64,000 bases of DNA. Source: Crotophaga sulcirostris (taxonomy: Eukaryota > Chordata > Aves > Cuculiformes > Crotophagidae). Positions within the stretch are counted from its first letter, which is position 1. Every line of letters begins with the position of its first letter. The notes under the pieces were generated by a model that made no database searches, had not been told where the DNA came from, and saw nothing but the letters and a program-made list of their open reading frames with translations. This document shows positions 37,801 to 45,901 of the stretch, piece by piece. Made by a program: the position numbers and the translations under genes. Where the stretch lies: contig VYZB01000930.1 of the NCBI GenBank assembly GCA_013397455.1, forward strand, positions 29,329 to 93,328, read 5' to 3'.

Positions 37801-38156
37801 GGGAGGAGGAAGAAATTAAGGAAATAAATTAAAGGATGAAGTGAGGAAATAAGTGAGTGAATTTTTACCTTAACCCAGAACTACGCTAAGACAGCTTGCT
37901 AGACTTGATCCGTACGTTTAATAAGTCTGATTCGTTGTATTTTTCGCCTAATTTCTTCTTTTGGCTTTTTGGTACGTTTATTAATTTATTTTCCATTTTC
38001 ATTTTTTAGTTTGGAAATGAAGAACAGCAGCTGGCGTGGGCAAAACGTGAGAGTGAAAAAGCAGAGCAAGAAAGACTGGCTCGGTTGCGGAGACAAGAAC
38101 AAGAAGACCTTGAGTTGGCTATTGCACTCAGTAAGGCTGATATGCCAAACTCTTAA
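4815..38156 (+). CDS. EPS15L1: EPS15L1 (Eps15-related endocytic adaptor), 24 coding exons, 5' partial
   Basis: Spliced CDS reconstructed by eye: 4815-4856, 5006-5095, 5213-5260, 5945-6040, 6629-6691, 7592-7717, 9253-9312, 9648-9884, 10462-10619, 11071-11227, 11962-12024, 13556-13641, 14022-14094, 14640-14801, 15638-15835, 16112-16276, 18481-18607, 18730-18780, 19112-19248, 20207-20267, 20618-20700, 22131-22263, 33375-33580, 38010-38156. All introns are GT-AG. The sum is 2769 nt, 922 codons plus stop, in one frame. Visible-residue map: EH1 about 1-92, EH2 114-205, EH3 255-345, optional insert 360-380, coiled coil about 381-590, DPF/proline-rich region 609-874, UIMs 875-922. The family scaffolds clathrin-coated pit formation: EH domains bind NPF partners, DPF repeats bind AP-2, UIMs bind ubiquitinated cargo. 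EPS15L1 rather than EPS15 is indicated by the LSKAD C terminus, the long linker in exon 9 and the KLF2 neighbour. The first coding exon (about 11 codons in relatives) is off-window. Confidence 0.96.
5006..5095 (+). CDS. EPS15L1: EPS15L1 exon 3: EH domain 1, first EF-hand-like loop
   Basis: Thirty codons between TTTCAG and GTAAGT. They encode [20 protein letters not shown] and then [10 protein letters not shown], the first helix-loop-helix of EH1. The exon is phase 0 at both ends. Together with exons 2 and 4 it lies between two copies of a 220-bp direct repeat. Confidence 0.96.
5213..5260 (+). CDS. EPS15L1: EPS15L1 exon 4: EH domain 1, second EF-hand loop
   Basis: Sixteen codons, [16 protein letters not shown], flanked by CCCAG and GTAAAT. 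The invariant EH Trp (IWDLAD) and the loop Asp/Gly residues are intact. The exon is phase 0 at both ends. The intron before it is only 117 bp. Confidence 0.96.
5487..5706 (+). repeat. Local direct repeat, copy 2 (intron 4)
   Basis: About 220 bp, second copy of 4227-4455, starting 1260 bp away. The two copies bracket EPS15L1 exons 2-4. Small indels (for example loss of the 'ccaaggta' segment) separate the copies, so the duplication is not very recent. Confidence 0.92.
5945..6040 (+). CDS. EPS15L1: EPS15L1 exon 5: end of EH domain 1
   Basis: Thirty-two codons starting [15 protein letters not shown] and ending in the conserved PPPKF segment that leaves EH1. The acceptor is ATAG at 5944 and the donor GTAAGT at 6041. 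This is one of the best-conserved stretches of the Eps15 family. Confidence 0.96.
6629..6691 (+). CDS. EPS15L1: EPS15L1 exon 6: EH1-EH2 linker
   Basis: Twenty-one codons, [12 protein letters not shown] to THWAVR, between TTTTAG and GTAAGT. The exon links EH1 to EH2; the Trp-Ala-Val motif leads into the first helix of EH2. It is phase 0 at both ends. Confidence 0.94.
7592..7717 (+). CDS. EPS15L1: EPS15L1 exon 7: first half of EH domain 2
   Basis: Forty-two codons beginning [19 protein letters not shown] and ending [10 protein letters not shown]. It contains the EH2 loop [16 protein letters not shown]. The acceptor is CTAG and the donor GTAAGT. Confidence 0.96.
7718..9252 (+). other. EPS15L1 intron 7, nothing recognised
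   Basis: 1.5 kb of AT-rich intron between the two exons of EH2. No repeat, RNA gene or conserved-looking ORF was found on either strand. Confidence 0.6.
9253..9312 (+). CDS. EPS15L1: EPS15L1 exon 8: EH domain 2 calcium-binding EF-hand
   Basis: Twenty codons, [20 protein letters not shown]. The loop [12 protein letters not shown] has the full canonical EF-hand ligand pattern (Asp at 1, 3 and 5, Gly at 6, Glu at 12), so calcium binding by EH2 is expected. This is inferred from the motif. Acceptor GCAG, donor GTAGGT. Confidence 0.96.
9648..9884 (+). CDS. EPS15L1: EPS15L1 exon 9: end of EH2 and Ser/Pro linker
   Basis: Seventy-nine codons. The first about 30 finish EH2 ([25 protein letters not shown]). 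The rest is a Ser/Pro/Gly-rich linker ([27 protein letters not shown]) that distinguishes EPS15L1 from EPS15, where this linker is much shorter. Acceptor TGCAG, donor GTACAG. Confidence 0.95.
10462..10619 (+). CDS. EPS15L1: EPS15L1 exon 10: first half of EH domain 3
   Basis: 158 nt encoding [19 protein letters not shown] and the EF-hand loop [12 protein letters not shown], ending at AHI plus two bases of the Trp codon (phase 2). The donor is GTAAGA at 10620. EH3 is the third NPF-binding module. Confidence 0.96.
11071..11227 (+). CDS. EPS15L1: EPS15L1 exon 11: end of EH domain 3
   Basis: 157 nt completing the split Trp, then [40 protein letters not shown] and [11 protein letters not shown]. 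The donor is GTGTGT at 11228, weaker than its neighbours. The exon ends in phase 0, so exon 12 can be included or skipped without a frame change. Confidence 0.96.
11962..12024 (+). CDS. EPS15L1: EPS15L1 exon 12: in-frame cassette, 21 codons
   Basis: The exon lies between TCTCTGTAG and GTGAGT, 63 nt, phase 0 at both ends, open, reading [21 protein letters not shown]. As I recall it, the canonical human protein joins the preceding and following segments directly. This therefore looks like an alternatively spliced cassette between EH3 and the coiled coil. It is supported only by splice signals and frame, without a recognised domain. Confidence 0.72.
12025..13555 (+). other. EPS15L1 intron 12, nothing recognised
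   Basis: 1.5 kb between the cassette exon and the coiled coil. No repeat element or ORF with recognisable content. Confidence 0.6.
13556..13641 (+). CDS. EPS15L1: EPS15L1 exon 13: entry to coiled coil
   Basis: 86 nt reading [20 protein letters not shown] and SQEIAQLQ, plus two bases of an Arg codon. It follows AACAG and precedes GTAAGA. This is the start of the central heptad-repeat region through which Eps15-family proteins oligomerise. Confidence 0.95.
14022..14094 (+). CDS. EPS15L1: EPS15L1 exon 14: coiled coil
   Basis: 73 nt completing the split Arg, then [20 protein letters not shown] and NEVQ. It is charged, helical and heptad-patterned. Acceptor TTACAG, donor GTAAAA. Confidence 0.95.
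14640..14801 (+). CDS. EPS15L1: EPS15L1 exon 15: coiled coil
   Basis: Fifty-four codons, [20 protein letters not shown] through [11 protein letters not shown], a continuous heptad pattern. The donor could be GTGGTG at 14799 or GTGAGT at 14802. The second is the better match and gives Val before ISSLK. Choosing the first would remove one residue. Confidence 0.94.
15638..15835 (+). CDS. EPS15L1: EPS15L1 exon 16: coiled coil
   Basis: Sixty-six codons, [20 protein letters not shown] through [12 protein letters not shown]. The upstream sequence is also open in this frame from 15419, but the TTTCAG acceptor at 15637 and homology place the exon start here. Donor GTATTC. Confidence 0.96.
16112..16276 (+). 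CDS. EPS15L1: EPS15L1 exon 17: end of coiled coil
   Basis: Fifty-five codons, [20 protein letters not shown] then a less helical tail ending ERSNYGTM just before the DPF region. Acceptor GCTTAG, donor GTAAGA. Confidence 0.95.
17647..17727 (-). mobile_element. CR1 LINE 3' end fragment (intron 17)
   Basis: About 80 bp of the CR1 3' terminus in antisense, including the ggttggaaaggacctctgag core. It lies 213 bp from an oppositely oriented CR1 copy covering the same part. Confidence 0.9.
17941..18222 (+). mobile_element. CR1 LINE 3' fragment with ORF2 C terminus (intron 17)
   Basis: Sense orientation. It encodes the last part of CR1 ORF2, readable as [20 protein letters not shown] and [19 protein letters not shown], followed by the 3' UTR and a terminal gatactgtg. 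The 5' side is truncated. The open frame here is transposon-derived and not host coding. Confidence 0.95.
18481..18607 (+). CDS. EPS15L1: EPS15L1 exon 18: first DPF cluster
   Basis: 127 nt beginning [11 protein letters not shown] with five DPF tripeptides. DPF is the established ligand of the AP-2 alpha-appendage. The exon ends in phase 1 with a single base A; the identity of that base matters for the exon-19 splice choice described in the findings. Donor GTAAGT. Confidence 0.95.
18730..18780 (+). CDS. EPS15L1: EPS15L1 exon 19: 51-nt DPF micro-exon
   Basis: 51 nt reading (S)[16 protein letters not shown] plus one base of the next Asp. It holds two DPF motifs. It is phase 1 on both sides and a multiple of three, so it can be skipped in frame. 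Acceptor GCATAG, donor GTAACG (weak). The intron before it is only 122 bp. Confidence 0.9.
19112..19248 (+). CDS. EPS15L1: EPS15L1 exon 20: second DPF cluster
   Basis: 137 nt reading (D)[16 protein letters not shown], then [18 protein letters not shown] and TKPPTLPSK. Five DPF motifs are present, the first with its Asp split across the junction. Acceptor TTCCAG, donor GTCAGT. Confidence 0.95.
19806..19857 (+). mobile_element. CR1 LINE 3' tail, 50 bp (intron 20)
   Basis: Only the last part of the CR1 3' UTR: taggttggacttgatgatct, then a diverged ttccaacctgg. Strongly 5'-truncated. Confidence 0.82.
20207..20267 (+). CDS. EPS15L1: EPS15L1 exon 21: DPF region
   Basis: 61 nt, [20 protein letters not shown] plus one base. 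Two DPF motifs in a serine-rich context. Acceptor GTTTAG, donor GTAAGG. Confidence 0.94.
20618..20700 (+). CDS. EPS15L1: EPS15L1 exon 22: DPF region
   Basis: 83 nt completing a split Asp, then [20 protein letters not shown] and DFSQMSK. Two DPF motifs and a GFADFS segment that recurs in exon 24. Acceptor TTTCAG, donor GTAAAG. Confidence 0.94.
20701..22130 (+). other. EPS15L1 intron 22, nothing recognised
   Basis: 1.4 kb. An open antisense stretch at 21354-21842 has no recognisable protein similarity and no splice or start context. I treat it as chance. Confidence 0.55.
22131..22263 (+). CDS. EPS15L1: EPS15L1 exon 23: DPF and SH3-binding proline-rich segment
   Basis: 133 nt, [20 protein letters not shown] then [20 protein letters not shown]. 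Two DPF motifs are followed by a PxLPPK motif of the type bound by Crk-family SH3 domains (family knowledge). It ends in phase 1 before an 11.1-kb intron. Acceptor TTATAG, donor GTAAGG. Confidence 0.94.
24974..25063 (-). mobile_element. CR1 LINE 3' end fragment (intron 23)
   Basis: About 90 bp of the antisense CR1 3' terminus, ending in 'tagaccctggca'. It is little diverged from the other young copies. Confidence 0.9.
26951..27002 (+). repeat. Pyrimidine (T/C) tract
   Basis: 52 bp of almost uninterrupted T and C, ending in a run of about 18 T. It is simple low-complexity sequence in the large intron. Confidence 0.85.
28586..28715 (-). mobile_element. CR1 LINE 3' end fragment (intron 23)
   Basis: Antisense CR1 3' UTR with a duplicated terminal 'tatcacag' unit at its 3' end (left edge here) and 'cactgagtgcctcagcc' at the truncated side. 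Confidence 0.9.
29433..29610 (-). mobile_element. CR1 LINE 3' fragment (intron 23)
   Basis: Antisense copy extending into the ORF2 C-terminal coding part ('ctccctgggcagcgcattcc'). It is truncated just beyond that point. Confidence 0.92.
33375..33580 (+). CDS. EPS15L1: EPS15L1 exon 24: last DPF cluster
   Basis: 206 nt after a long T tract and TTTCCAG. It reads [20 protein letters not shown], four DPF motifs, and SLGFADFSS. The donor is GTAAGT at 33581. Reading through this donor gives Val-Ser-stop (33581-33589), matching the C terminus I recall for the canonical human form, so intron retention yields an isoform without UIMs. Confidence 0.95.
33581..33589 (+). CDS. EPS15L1: EPS15L1 alternative C terminus (retained-intron tail Val-Ser-stop)
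   Basis: The unspliced donor GTAAGT followed by TAA translates as Val-Ser-stop in frame with exon 24. The short product would have 876 visible residues. A poly(A) signal 164 nt downstream (33753) supports a real terminal exon here. I infer the isoform from sequence plus my memory of the human protein ending. Confidence 0.7.
33590..38009 (+). other. EPS15L1 intron 24, or 3' UTR of the short isoform
   Basis: 4.4 kb. The left part serves as 3' UTR if the intron is retained (AATAAA at 33753 and 34801). Open stretches at 33828-34469 (-) and 35334-35768 (+) have no recognisable similarity and no splice context. No mobile element was identified. Confidence 0.6.
33753..33758 (+). promoter_or_regulatory. 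Poly(A) signal AATAAA for short EPS15L1 transcript
   Basis: A canonical AATAAA follows 164 nt after the alternative stop at 33587-33589. A second AATAAA at 34801 could give a longer 3' UTR. Confidence 0.6.
38010..38156 (+). CDS. EPS15L1: EPS15L1 exon 25: two ubiquitin-interacting motifs and C terminus
   Basis: 147 nt after ATTTTTTAG: 48 codons and TAA. It starts [20 protein letters not shown] and ends with the second [22 protein letters not shown], which has the acidic patch, the hydrophobic Ala-Ile-Ala-Leu-Ser core and the conserved Ser. UIMs recognise ubiquitinated receptors and mediate coupled monoubiquitination of Eps15-family proteins. The preceding exon supplies phase 0. Confidence 0.96.
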   Translation, partial: FGNEEQQLAWAKRESEKAEQERLARLRRQEQEDLELAIALSKADMPNS

Positions 38157-40461
38157 AGAGAGGTTCTCTGGCTCCACCCTGTCCACATGGATCCTTTAAA
38201 CGTGGCTTTTGTAAAAATACTAAATTCTTGGTTTATGTTGTGAAAATAATTTTAGTCACCTTCAATTCTAAACGAGACTGGCTGGTTGTGTCAAACTGGG
38301 CTCTGCGTGGCTTCTCAAGTGCATAACATGCAGGAAACACTGTATAAGCTGTATTTTCTGTTCTAGATCAAATTTACTGCTTGTAAGAATTATAAAGTAT
38401 GATCCTAAGATCAAGTTTCTTTATCTGGAAGACAATGTTGCTTATAGTAAACTGCAACTTGTAAATCTGGCTTTAATTACCTGAATTCCATTGTTTTTTT
38501 GGAGGCTGCAGTAGGAATTTCAAAGAGAATGTCATAAAAAGATAATATTTATAGAATTAGCTTTCACTTGTTCCATTTATTTAATGATTCATGGTAGGCT
38601 AATCAGTATGTCATCTGCATAATCAATGTCAATGTCTTCAACATAAATTCATTATTAGATGGTCCCTTTTTATCCAGATGTGGCTTTTACAAAAAAATCT
38701 AGCAAATTATATATGCTGAATAGAAACATAGTGAACTGTATAAAATATGAATTTGAAGCCTCTCTGAATGAGTAGTTCTTCTAATTTAAACATTCGTTTG
38801 CATTGAGTTCTAATAACTAGATGTGATGTTGTACAAGAGGGAGTTAATTCAGTTGTAGTAAATTGGACAAATAATTTGGCAGTTAAATCATCAGATAAAA
38901 TCTCACTTTATCTCCTAAGCAAGTACGACTGCAGGATTGCGATACAAGGTTGAGTGCTCTTTTCATGAAAAGTCAAGCAATGGAAAACCTGCTAAGCTTG
39001 AGCAGTGTTCATCCCTACAACTTGATTTACCCTCTCTTGCCCCAGCCCCAGAACACAGACCGTGTTTATTTGTGTTGCCCGTTGCCTGTGAGAGTGTCTT
39101 TGCCTCTTCTTCTCCAATTCCACCTATCTTACATTGTGGGGTTACAGATCAAGTGTAGTTTAGCTGAAATAAGGCCAAGTTGAAGCAGATTTCATTTGCC
39201 AAATACATGTTTGTGCGTAAGTTCTCGAAGCCCTGGAAGACTGGATTGGCTTTAGAATGCGGCTCGCAGCAGTAGGTCCAGGTAGGAGCAGATTTGATAT
39301 ATTTATACCAGTAGAACTCAGTACCTGGTGAGGATGACACCGAATGTGTTTTACATGGCAGATATAAAATATAAGTCCTTACGATAAGTCTGTGAATTAT
39401 TTACTTGCTAAAAATGCCTTTTCTGTTTACAGGAATTCTAAAACTTCAGTTGTCTTTGCCTTGGACCTTTGTCTCTAAACAGAGTAGGCATCTAGCACAA
39501 AACTTCTCAAATGTCCTTCGTGTGTATCTGCTTCCCTTGGTTCTGCAGGAATGCAAAGCTAACGTGCTGTGTTGTCACTGGTGCAACCCTTAGACTATTT
39601 TCTCTGCTTTTTTTTTTTTTTTGCAAATGTGGTGTTCCTTCATCATCTTCAGTGCATTGAAGTTTCTGTGTCCTTGCTTCCTTACTTCTATTTTTCAGAA
39701 TGCGTTGATAGTGCCTGTTCACTGAATGAAAAACATCTTCCCCATTCTGTTGTGATTGCCTTACTCTGGATGCTTTTCTTATGCAGAGATAGGAATCTAA
39801 TTGGATTGTTTTAGTCATCGTAGTAGCGTTCAGCTCTGAAATGCAGCCAAGATGTGGCACTTGTTGTCTCAGGCTTTTGTGAGTAGGTGTTGGGAGAGTG
39901 TGTGTCTCTGTGCACACGAACACGTGCACATCCACCCGTTGACGTATGCACCAAACCTGAAACCCCGTATCTCAAAAGGCAGTTTTAGGAGTCACAGTTC
40001 CCTGTTTGCTGTGTGTCTCCTGTGCTAATGGTTCTACAAATAACAGGAACCTTTAATTCCCTTCAGAAGGGGAGAAGATGCATTCTAGTATCAGACCCAA
40101 CCATACAGCGATAGTTAATATCGTATTTAATGACTCCTGGAGAATGCAGCAGGAGATAAGTTTTCATTTTACAGAACCTGGACTGAAATCCCTTCTTGTT
40201 ATAGTAATTCTTCTCTAAAATGATCAAACCTCCTAAGATGTCCACAAATTCTCTTTTCTGTTGAGGTCTGTGAAAGCAATCTTGGGTCTGTCTATAGCTC
40301 ATGTGAGATGAAACTTTTGCTACAAAAAAACAATTTTCCAAACTGAATGGCTGCATGATTCTCCGTGAAGTTAAACAAATTCACAAATTCACAAATCTCA
40401 CGTATGAGATTCTCATTTTCATTTGAGCCTGAGTTTGTGGTGTCTCTTCTGCTGCAATAAA
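38157..40461 (+). other. Probable 3' UTR of the UIM-containing EPS15L1 transcript; end uncertain
   Basis: AT-rich noncoding sequence follows the stop at 38156. The first canonical AATAAA I find is at 40456-40461. Weaker variants (AATAGA, TATAAA near 38720-38745) could be used earlier, so the 3' end is not fixed by sequence. Confidence 0.35.
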
Positions 40462-41194
40462 AGCCCATTCACACGTAGTGCCATTTTAGCAAGGAAAACC
40501 ACTGTTGGGCTGCTGCTTGGGTGATGTCACTCCAGAGGGACGGGGCGGATGAGCTGAATAGCTTGAGTCATTTTCTGAGTTATGTACCATAACCAGACTT
40601 TCTGCTGCTTTGTCAGTGCTCTAAGATATTGCAGTTTATAATGCTTCCAAGGCAATGAGTTGGTGTTGTCAAGATGTTCAGCAGGAAGCCAGAAATGTGA
40701 ATTAATCTAGCATTCCAGATAGCGTTAGAACTAATTGCTCATTCTCCTGTTTCCTTATTGACTCAGTCTTTGTCTTTGCTTGGGCAGTAAAAGAAGATTA
40801 AGCAAATGACCAAGGACAGAACCTGTTCTCTATGCACATTAGATTTAGAAACCCTAGGTTTACTGAAACACTTGGGTCAAAGTTTTAGACACTGCAGTAG
40901 AAGAAACCTTAGCTGTGATTTCTCCCATTGTATTTCATACAGTTTTCCATATAAAATTCTTCCCTTACGCTTGCAACTCAGTGATTTGTATAATACCTGC
41001 ACTTGTTCTTCTCCAACAAAACTTTTCTCGCGAGGCATCTTATCTTCTTCTTCCTCCAGAACAGTGAAATTTAAAGCACAAATAGGCCTGTCACTATTTG
41101 GGCAGAGAAAATCTGTACAATGCAAGCTATATAAAATGTGAGTATACACAATGCATATACAGTGTACATTGAGATCCATACTATTTGTGTCTGT

Positions 41195-41213
41195 GTATAT
41201 ATATATATATATA
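41195..41213 (+). repeat. (TA)n microsatellite within a TG/TA-rich stretch
   Basis: Pure alternating TA for about 19 bp, embedded in roughly 200 bp of TA/TG/CA-rich sequence (41140-41360). Confidence 0.85.
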
Positions 41214-44200
41214 GTGTATTGTATAATGTAATAATAGTGTGTGTATATACTATATAAGTCCACATACTATGTCTAGAATATAGTTACTTGTGCTGTACAT
41301 AAGATGTGTATATACAATGAACATGTAGAATATGCACATATATTCTATATATGAAAGCTGGTGTGTATGTATGAATCCTCTAAACAGAGATGGATGCAAG
41401 AATGGAATTCTTCCCGAAATGCTGATTAGATCATGGCTCATAGAATTTCAAAGTTCTGGTGAAAGAAAAAAAAAAAAAAAAAAAAGGAGAAATGACTCCT
41501 TCTAATAAATTTGTTTCAAGATTACTGTCATTGGCATGAAAGTCTGTGTTCAGGAGCTGTGCCAAGGGTGAGAGTGGAACCTGGCAGAAAGTAGCCGTCG
41601 TCTGCGCTGGATGCGATTTCACCTTCTTGTGAGTCTTTAAAGTGTCTTTATGAAACGTGGGCTCAGTTTCTGATCTGCCTGCACGTGAAGGTCATCTTTT
41701 CTTTTTTTTTTTTTTCTCTAGGCTAAGGCAGTGATTTTTCTCCTACATTTGCTTCTAGTTTCACTTCTCTCTTCCTTTTTTTTCCCTTTTTTTAAAAAAC
41801 TACTGTTGAGGAGCTGTTCCCGTACACACGCACACACGTCAGTCAGTCACACGCTAAGGTGGAAAACGTGTTTCTCCAGCTTCATTCCAGTTATATAGGT
41901 TGCTCGTAATTGTCATCTGGATTTCAGCTCTGTTTTTCCTCCAGTCCCACCTCAGCCCTTGCATCAGGAGGAATGCCTCTCCGTTGCATTCTTGGCTTGG
42001 AGGAAGGAATGGTGGTGACTCTGCTTTCTGCTCCGTGGTACGTTGAGCAATCGCAGAGTTTGTAGACTTTTAGAGTGGCACACGTGTACTTTATCCGGAT
42101 ATCGTCACTGCTGGAATGACTCATGGAAAGCCTTGAATTGCACAGAGAACCAAGACACAACAGTTAAAACAGGAAAGAGGGATGATTATTCACGTTGAAC
42201 CTACGCAGGCAAACTTTGCATGTAGGACACAGGTATTGAATTACCCACATTATCCTTTATAGACCAGTGTTTGCGTTTGCCTCGAGTGGTTTCCCTAAGT
42301 TACACTCACATAGTCCTGTTGTAAAACACCAGTCAGTCTGCAATAAAAACAGATGCTAATAAAACCAGCGCTTCGACAATAACGCTGGATGAAATATTTT
42401 TATACTGGCAAATTTTCCTATATGGAATTTCTGCCCTGTGCGGATCAGCAGTCCCGGCTGTATTTTGTTTCATGTAACGTGTTCTGGAGGTGTAGGAAAT
42501 TCCAGGCTGTGTCTGACTGTTTAAGCTTCTTTTTTTTTTAATTCCTGTCTGTGAAATCTGTTGTCAGAAATTATGTAGACATTATTTTGTCATCTTATGC
42601 TCAAAGATAATGCACTTTTCTTGGATTCTTCTTATAATCCTTTTGGGGTTACTATTTCTTCTTTAGTGTTTCTCCATGGAGAAGAGTATTTATTCTGTAG
42701 AACTGAGGAATTTAGGTCCAAGTAAGAGTTGTTGCTTTCCCTTGAGTAAGAGTTTGGTTTCTCCCTTCTTCTGTGGTTTATTCCTCCTTCTCAGGAATTT
42801 AATTTCTGTTTAATCCTCATTTAGAGTTGGAACTCTGAGTGAATTGATCAGTGCTAGTAACAATCTGGTTCAATATCTTCCTATACTGGTGGAACAACAA
42901 AGCTTTTGGTGTGTGCCAACCATTGCCTCTCCCTGTAGACTTCCCAACATCGTTCCTTAGAAAGGAACTTTGCTCGGAGTATGGTGGAATCATAGAAAAT
43001 TTATTTTTAGAGTAAATATTTTCACTGTTAATTCATCAACACCCCTGCTTTATCAGTTGATATACTGCTCTTTTTACTTGAAAGTTTTATAAATAAAAGC
43101 TAATTTGTTATAAAATGGAATTTTCATTTTTCCGTTTCTACCTTCCCTTTCAGTTTAATTTCAAAAGGAAAACTCCCAGTGGCTGTGGTTCCTTCTGCTG
43201 TTACAATTACAGAGTGCTCTGCTGGTGTCCCTTTTAATACGATGTTCTGTAGTCTGACCTAAAAAAGGTGGAAACACAAAGTGGAAACTGCAGTGTTGCC
43301 CTAAATTTGACTAATATTTCCAAATATGTACATGATTGTAGCTATATTTATCTTTCCAATATCATAACAAATTGAAAGGTATTTTAATTTTAACCCATCT
43401 CATGTGTTTATTGTTTAATATAATAAGAGAAATGTTATTGTTTAATATAATAAATGAGAAGTTACTTTTTGGAGCTCTGAGACTTCAGGACTCTTTCTTT
43501 ACTTGTTTTTTTCCCATGATTTCAACAGCTTTTGTGTCGGATGTGTGAATCTTGCTTTGAACAACTCTTTGATTCTCTGCATTGAGATCTTTTTCTCTTG
43601 GCTGCTACCCTCCGCGCAGTTCTCCCTCCTGTCCTTCTTCTTCTTCCCATGTCCTGGCTACATTTGGTCCATACAGACCAGGCAGAAAAATCCAAACGCC
43701 GCACCCTTTCCAAAACAATTTGCGTGCTGCAATGCTGAACGTCCAAGCAATTTACACTGGGAGGGGTTGGAGCAATCACAAGAGACGAACCCTCTCTGCG
43801 TGCTGGAAAAACACACCTCGCTATCGGACTATCCGACATCGTTCCCTTTGAGTCATCGTTCTCCCGTCTGTTTGTTTTATTTACTCTTGGCACGGTCAAC
43901 AGCCGATTGCCAGGGCAGGTTTCTCCTGAAATTGCTCTCTGGCAATATTTTTAGTGTGCTGACATTTTGGTGCTGGGTTCTGGCTCTTACCCGAGCTCTG
44001 TCATCCCGTAATGCTCCTCTTTGCTTACAAAAACGTGGAGCTGTGCTCTGTGTTTTGCTCCCACTCAAGTTTTTGGAGTCTGACAACGTGCTCACCTGAA
44101 CACTTTCCCAAATACCTGCCTGATCACTGTTGTCCATGCCTAATCCAAAACGATTCCCTGTTCAAGCCTCATGTAGAGGCCAAGCAGCTCCTCATTGGGA

Positions 44201-44349
44201 AGGGAAGAACAGTGCAGGCATCTCGTTCAAAAAAGAAACGTTTGCAAGTGGAAACTTGAACATAAAGGAACTGTAAGCTTGGAGCCCAGCTGTTAAACCT
44301 CAACAACAATTTGTTGCCTGTACCTAAATTCTGTCCAGCACCGGCTTGT

Positions 44350-44431
44350 GGTGTGGGAGTCCCTGCTCCTGCAGGACTGGATGACCTGTAAAGGTCCCTT
44401 CCAACCCAAAGCATTTTATGATGCCATGAAA
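44350..44431 (+). mobile_element. CR1 LINE 3' tail, older subfamily
   Basis: The sense 3' end carries 'gatgacctgtaaaggtccc', 'ttccaacccaaagca' and a decayed 'tttatgatgccatga' tail, which resembles the ATTCTATG-type terminal octamer of older CR1 families and differs from the GATACTGT type of its neighbours. Confidence 0.8.
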
Positions 44432-44860
44432 TCCATTCTCTCACAGCCCTTGTTGCCACAGTTGCCGTCGTATCTTTAGGGGGGAGGTGCTGCCAGGAGA
44501 AAGTTGCTGGATCTCCTCTGCTGTACTTGAGTATCAATTTAGTCACTCTGGGCATCTTTTACCTGGTTAGCATTTTTTTGAATGTAATGACCGCAATTAA
44601 AACTTTTTATTGGTGCTGAGACAGCATTTCTTACAAACACCGCAACCTTCCCTGTTGATGACTTCTCACAATGCTCTTTACCAGCTGCAAGCATAATATA
44701 TTTCTGTCTTTAACTTCCCATAAACGTTGTCCTGTCACAGCTTTTCAGAAGGGAAATGTGCAAAGAACAAGCCCTGGGCTGTCTCTGCCCATCCCTTGTA
44801 CCCACAGGAAAGGCACCCAGGCATCCCTTAGCCCTTTTTTGTAAATGCTCGTGTTATAAA

Positions 44861-44986
44861 ATCACAGTATCACAGTATTATAAGGCTGGAAAGGACCTCT
44901 GAGATCATTGAGTCCAACCTAGAACCCAACACTAATATCATCTCATCGTCTAAACCATGGCACTGAGTGTCTCATCCAATCTCCCA
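44861..44986 (-). mobile_element. CR1 LINE 3' end fragment
   Basis: Antisense CR1 3' UTR with a doubled 'atcacagt' terminal unit and moderate divergence ('aatatcatctcatcgtc'). Confidence 0.9.
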
Positions 44987-45578
44987 AAATCATTAATATA
45001 TCGAAACCTGCTTATGCTTTCACCGTGCATGGGCCATAAAAAAAAGTGCTTGGTAGATTTTATAATTTTTGTGTGTTTTGTTTTGTGTTTAAGCCCCAGG
45101 CTCTGTAGCTTCTTGCCTAATAAACGTCACCGAGGATGCCCAGTGTGATATTCCAGATGTTTCCTGATGACATAATGATAGGTCAGAACTTCAGGAATGC
45201 TCTGAGCTGTAAAAAAAAGTGCGAGAAACCAAAGTAAAAGTCATTTAAAGGGATACGGTCTCTAATTAAAAACCTGTAACAGGTAAGTTCATCTGCAGTT
45301 CCTGTGTTGCTGAATTTATATTTGCTACAAAAAACAGGATCCTTTTGCTAAAAGGAATTATAATGTAAGCAGGTAAACCAGCAGGTAACCAGTGCTGGGT
45401 ATACTCGCAGAGTGAATGAAAACTCTGTTGCTCCTGCTCTCCCTGTTGGGAAAGGTGATTAAAGCTAATACATCTTCATTATATAAAGCAGTGCATGTGA
45501 CTCATTTTTTTGTGCCTACATAAAATATTGTAAGATCAAATAATTGTGGCTTAAATGTCAGACCTCAAAAGATTAAAT

Positions 45579-45901
45579 CAAAAGGAGGTTGTAGTCAGGC
45601 AGGGGTTGGTCTCTTCTCTCAGGTGACCAGGGACAGAGCTAGAGGACATGGACTCAAGCTTTGTCAGGGAAAGTTTAGGCTTGATATTAGGAAAAAGTTC
45701 TTCCCTGAAAGGGTGATTGGCCATGGGAATGCGCTGCCCAGGGAGGTGGTGGAGTCGCCAACCCTGGAGGTGTTTAAGAGGAGATTGGCTGAGGCACTCA
45801 GTGCCAGGGTTTAGGTGATGGGTTGGTGTTGGTGTTGGGTTATAGGTTGGACTCGATGATCTCCGAGGTCCTTTCCAACCTTGTGATACTGTGATACTGT
45901 A
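45579..45901 (+). mobile_element. CR1 LINE 3' fragment with ORF2 C terminus
   Basis: About 320 bp in sense orientation. ORF2 C-terminal reading includes [20 protein letters not shown], followed by the 3' UTR and two copies of gatactgt at the very end. Five-prime truncated. It is one of the least diverged copies in the window. Confidence 0.95.

Noticed and set aside
41140..41360. TG/TA-rich stretch as a possible structured RNA
   Set aside because: Simple dinucleotide composition explains its self-complementarity.
43503..44099. 198-codon open stretch on + in the intergenic region
   Set aside because: It has no recognisable domain, an overlapping antisense open frame of similar quality, and no splice or promoter context.
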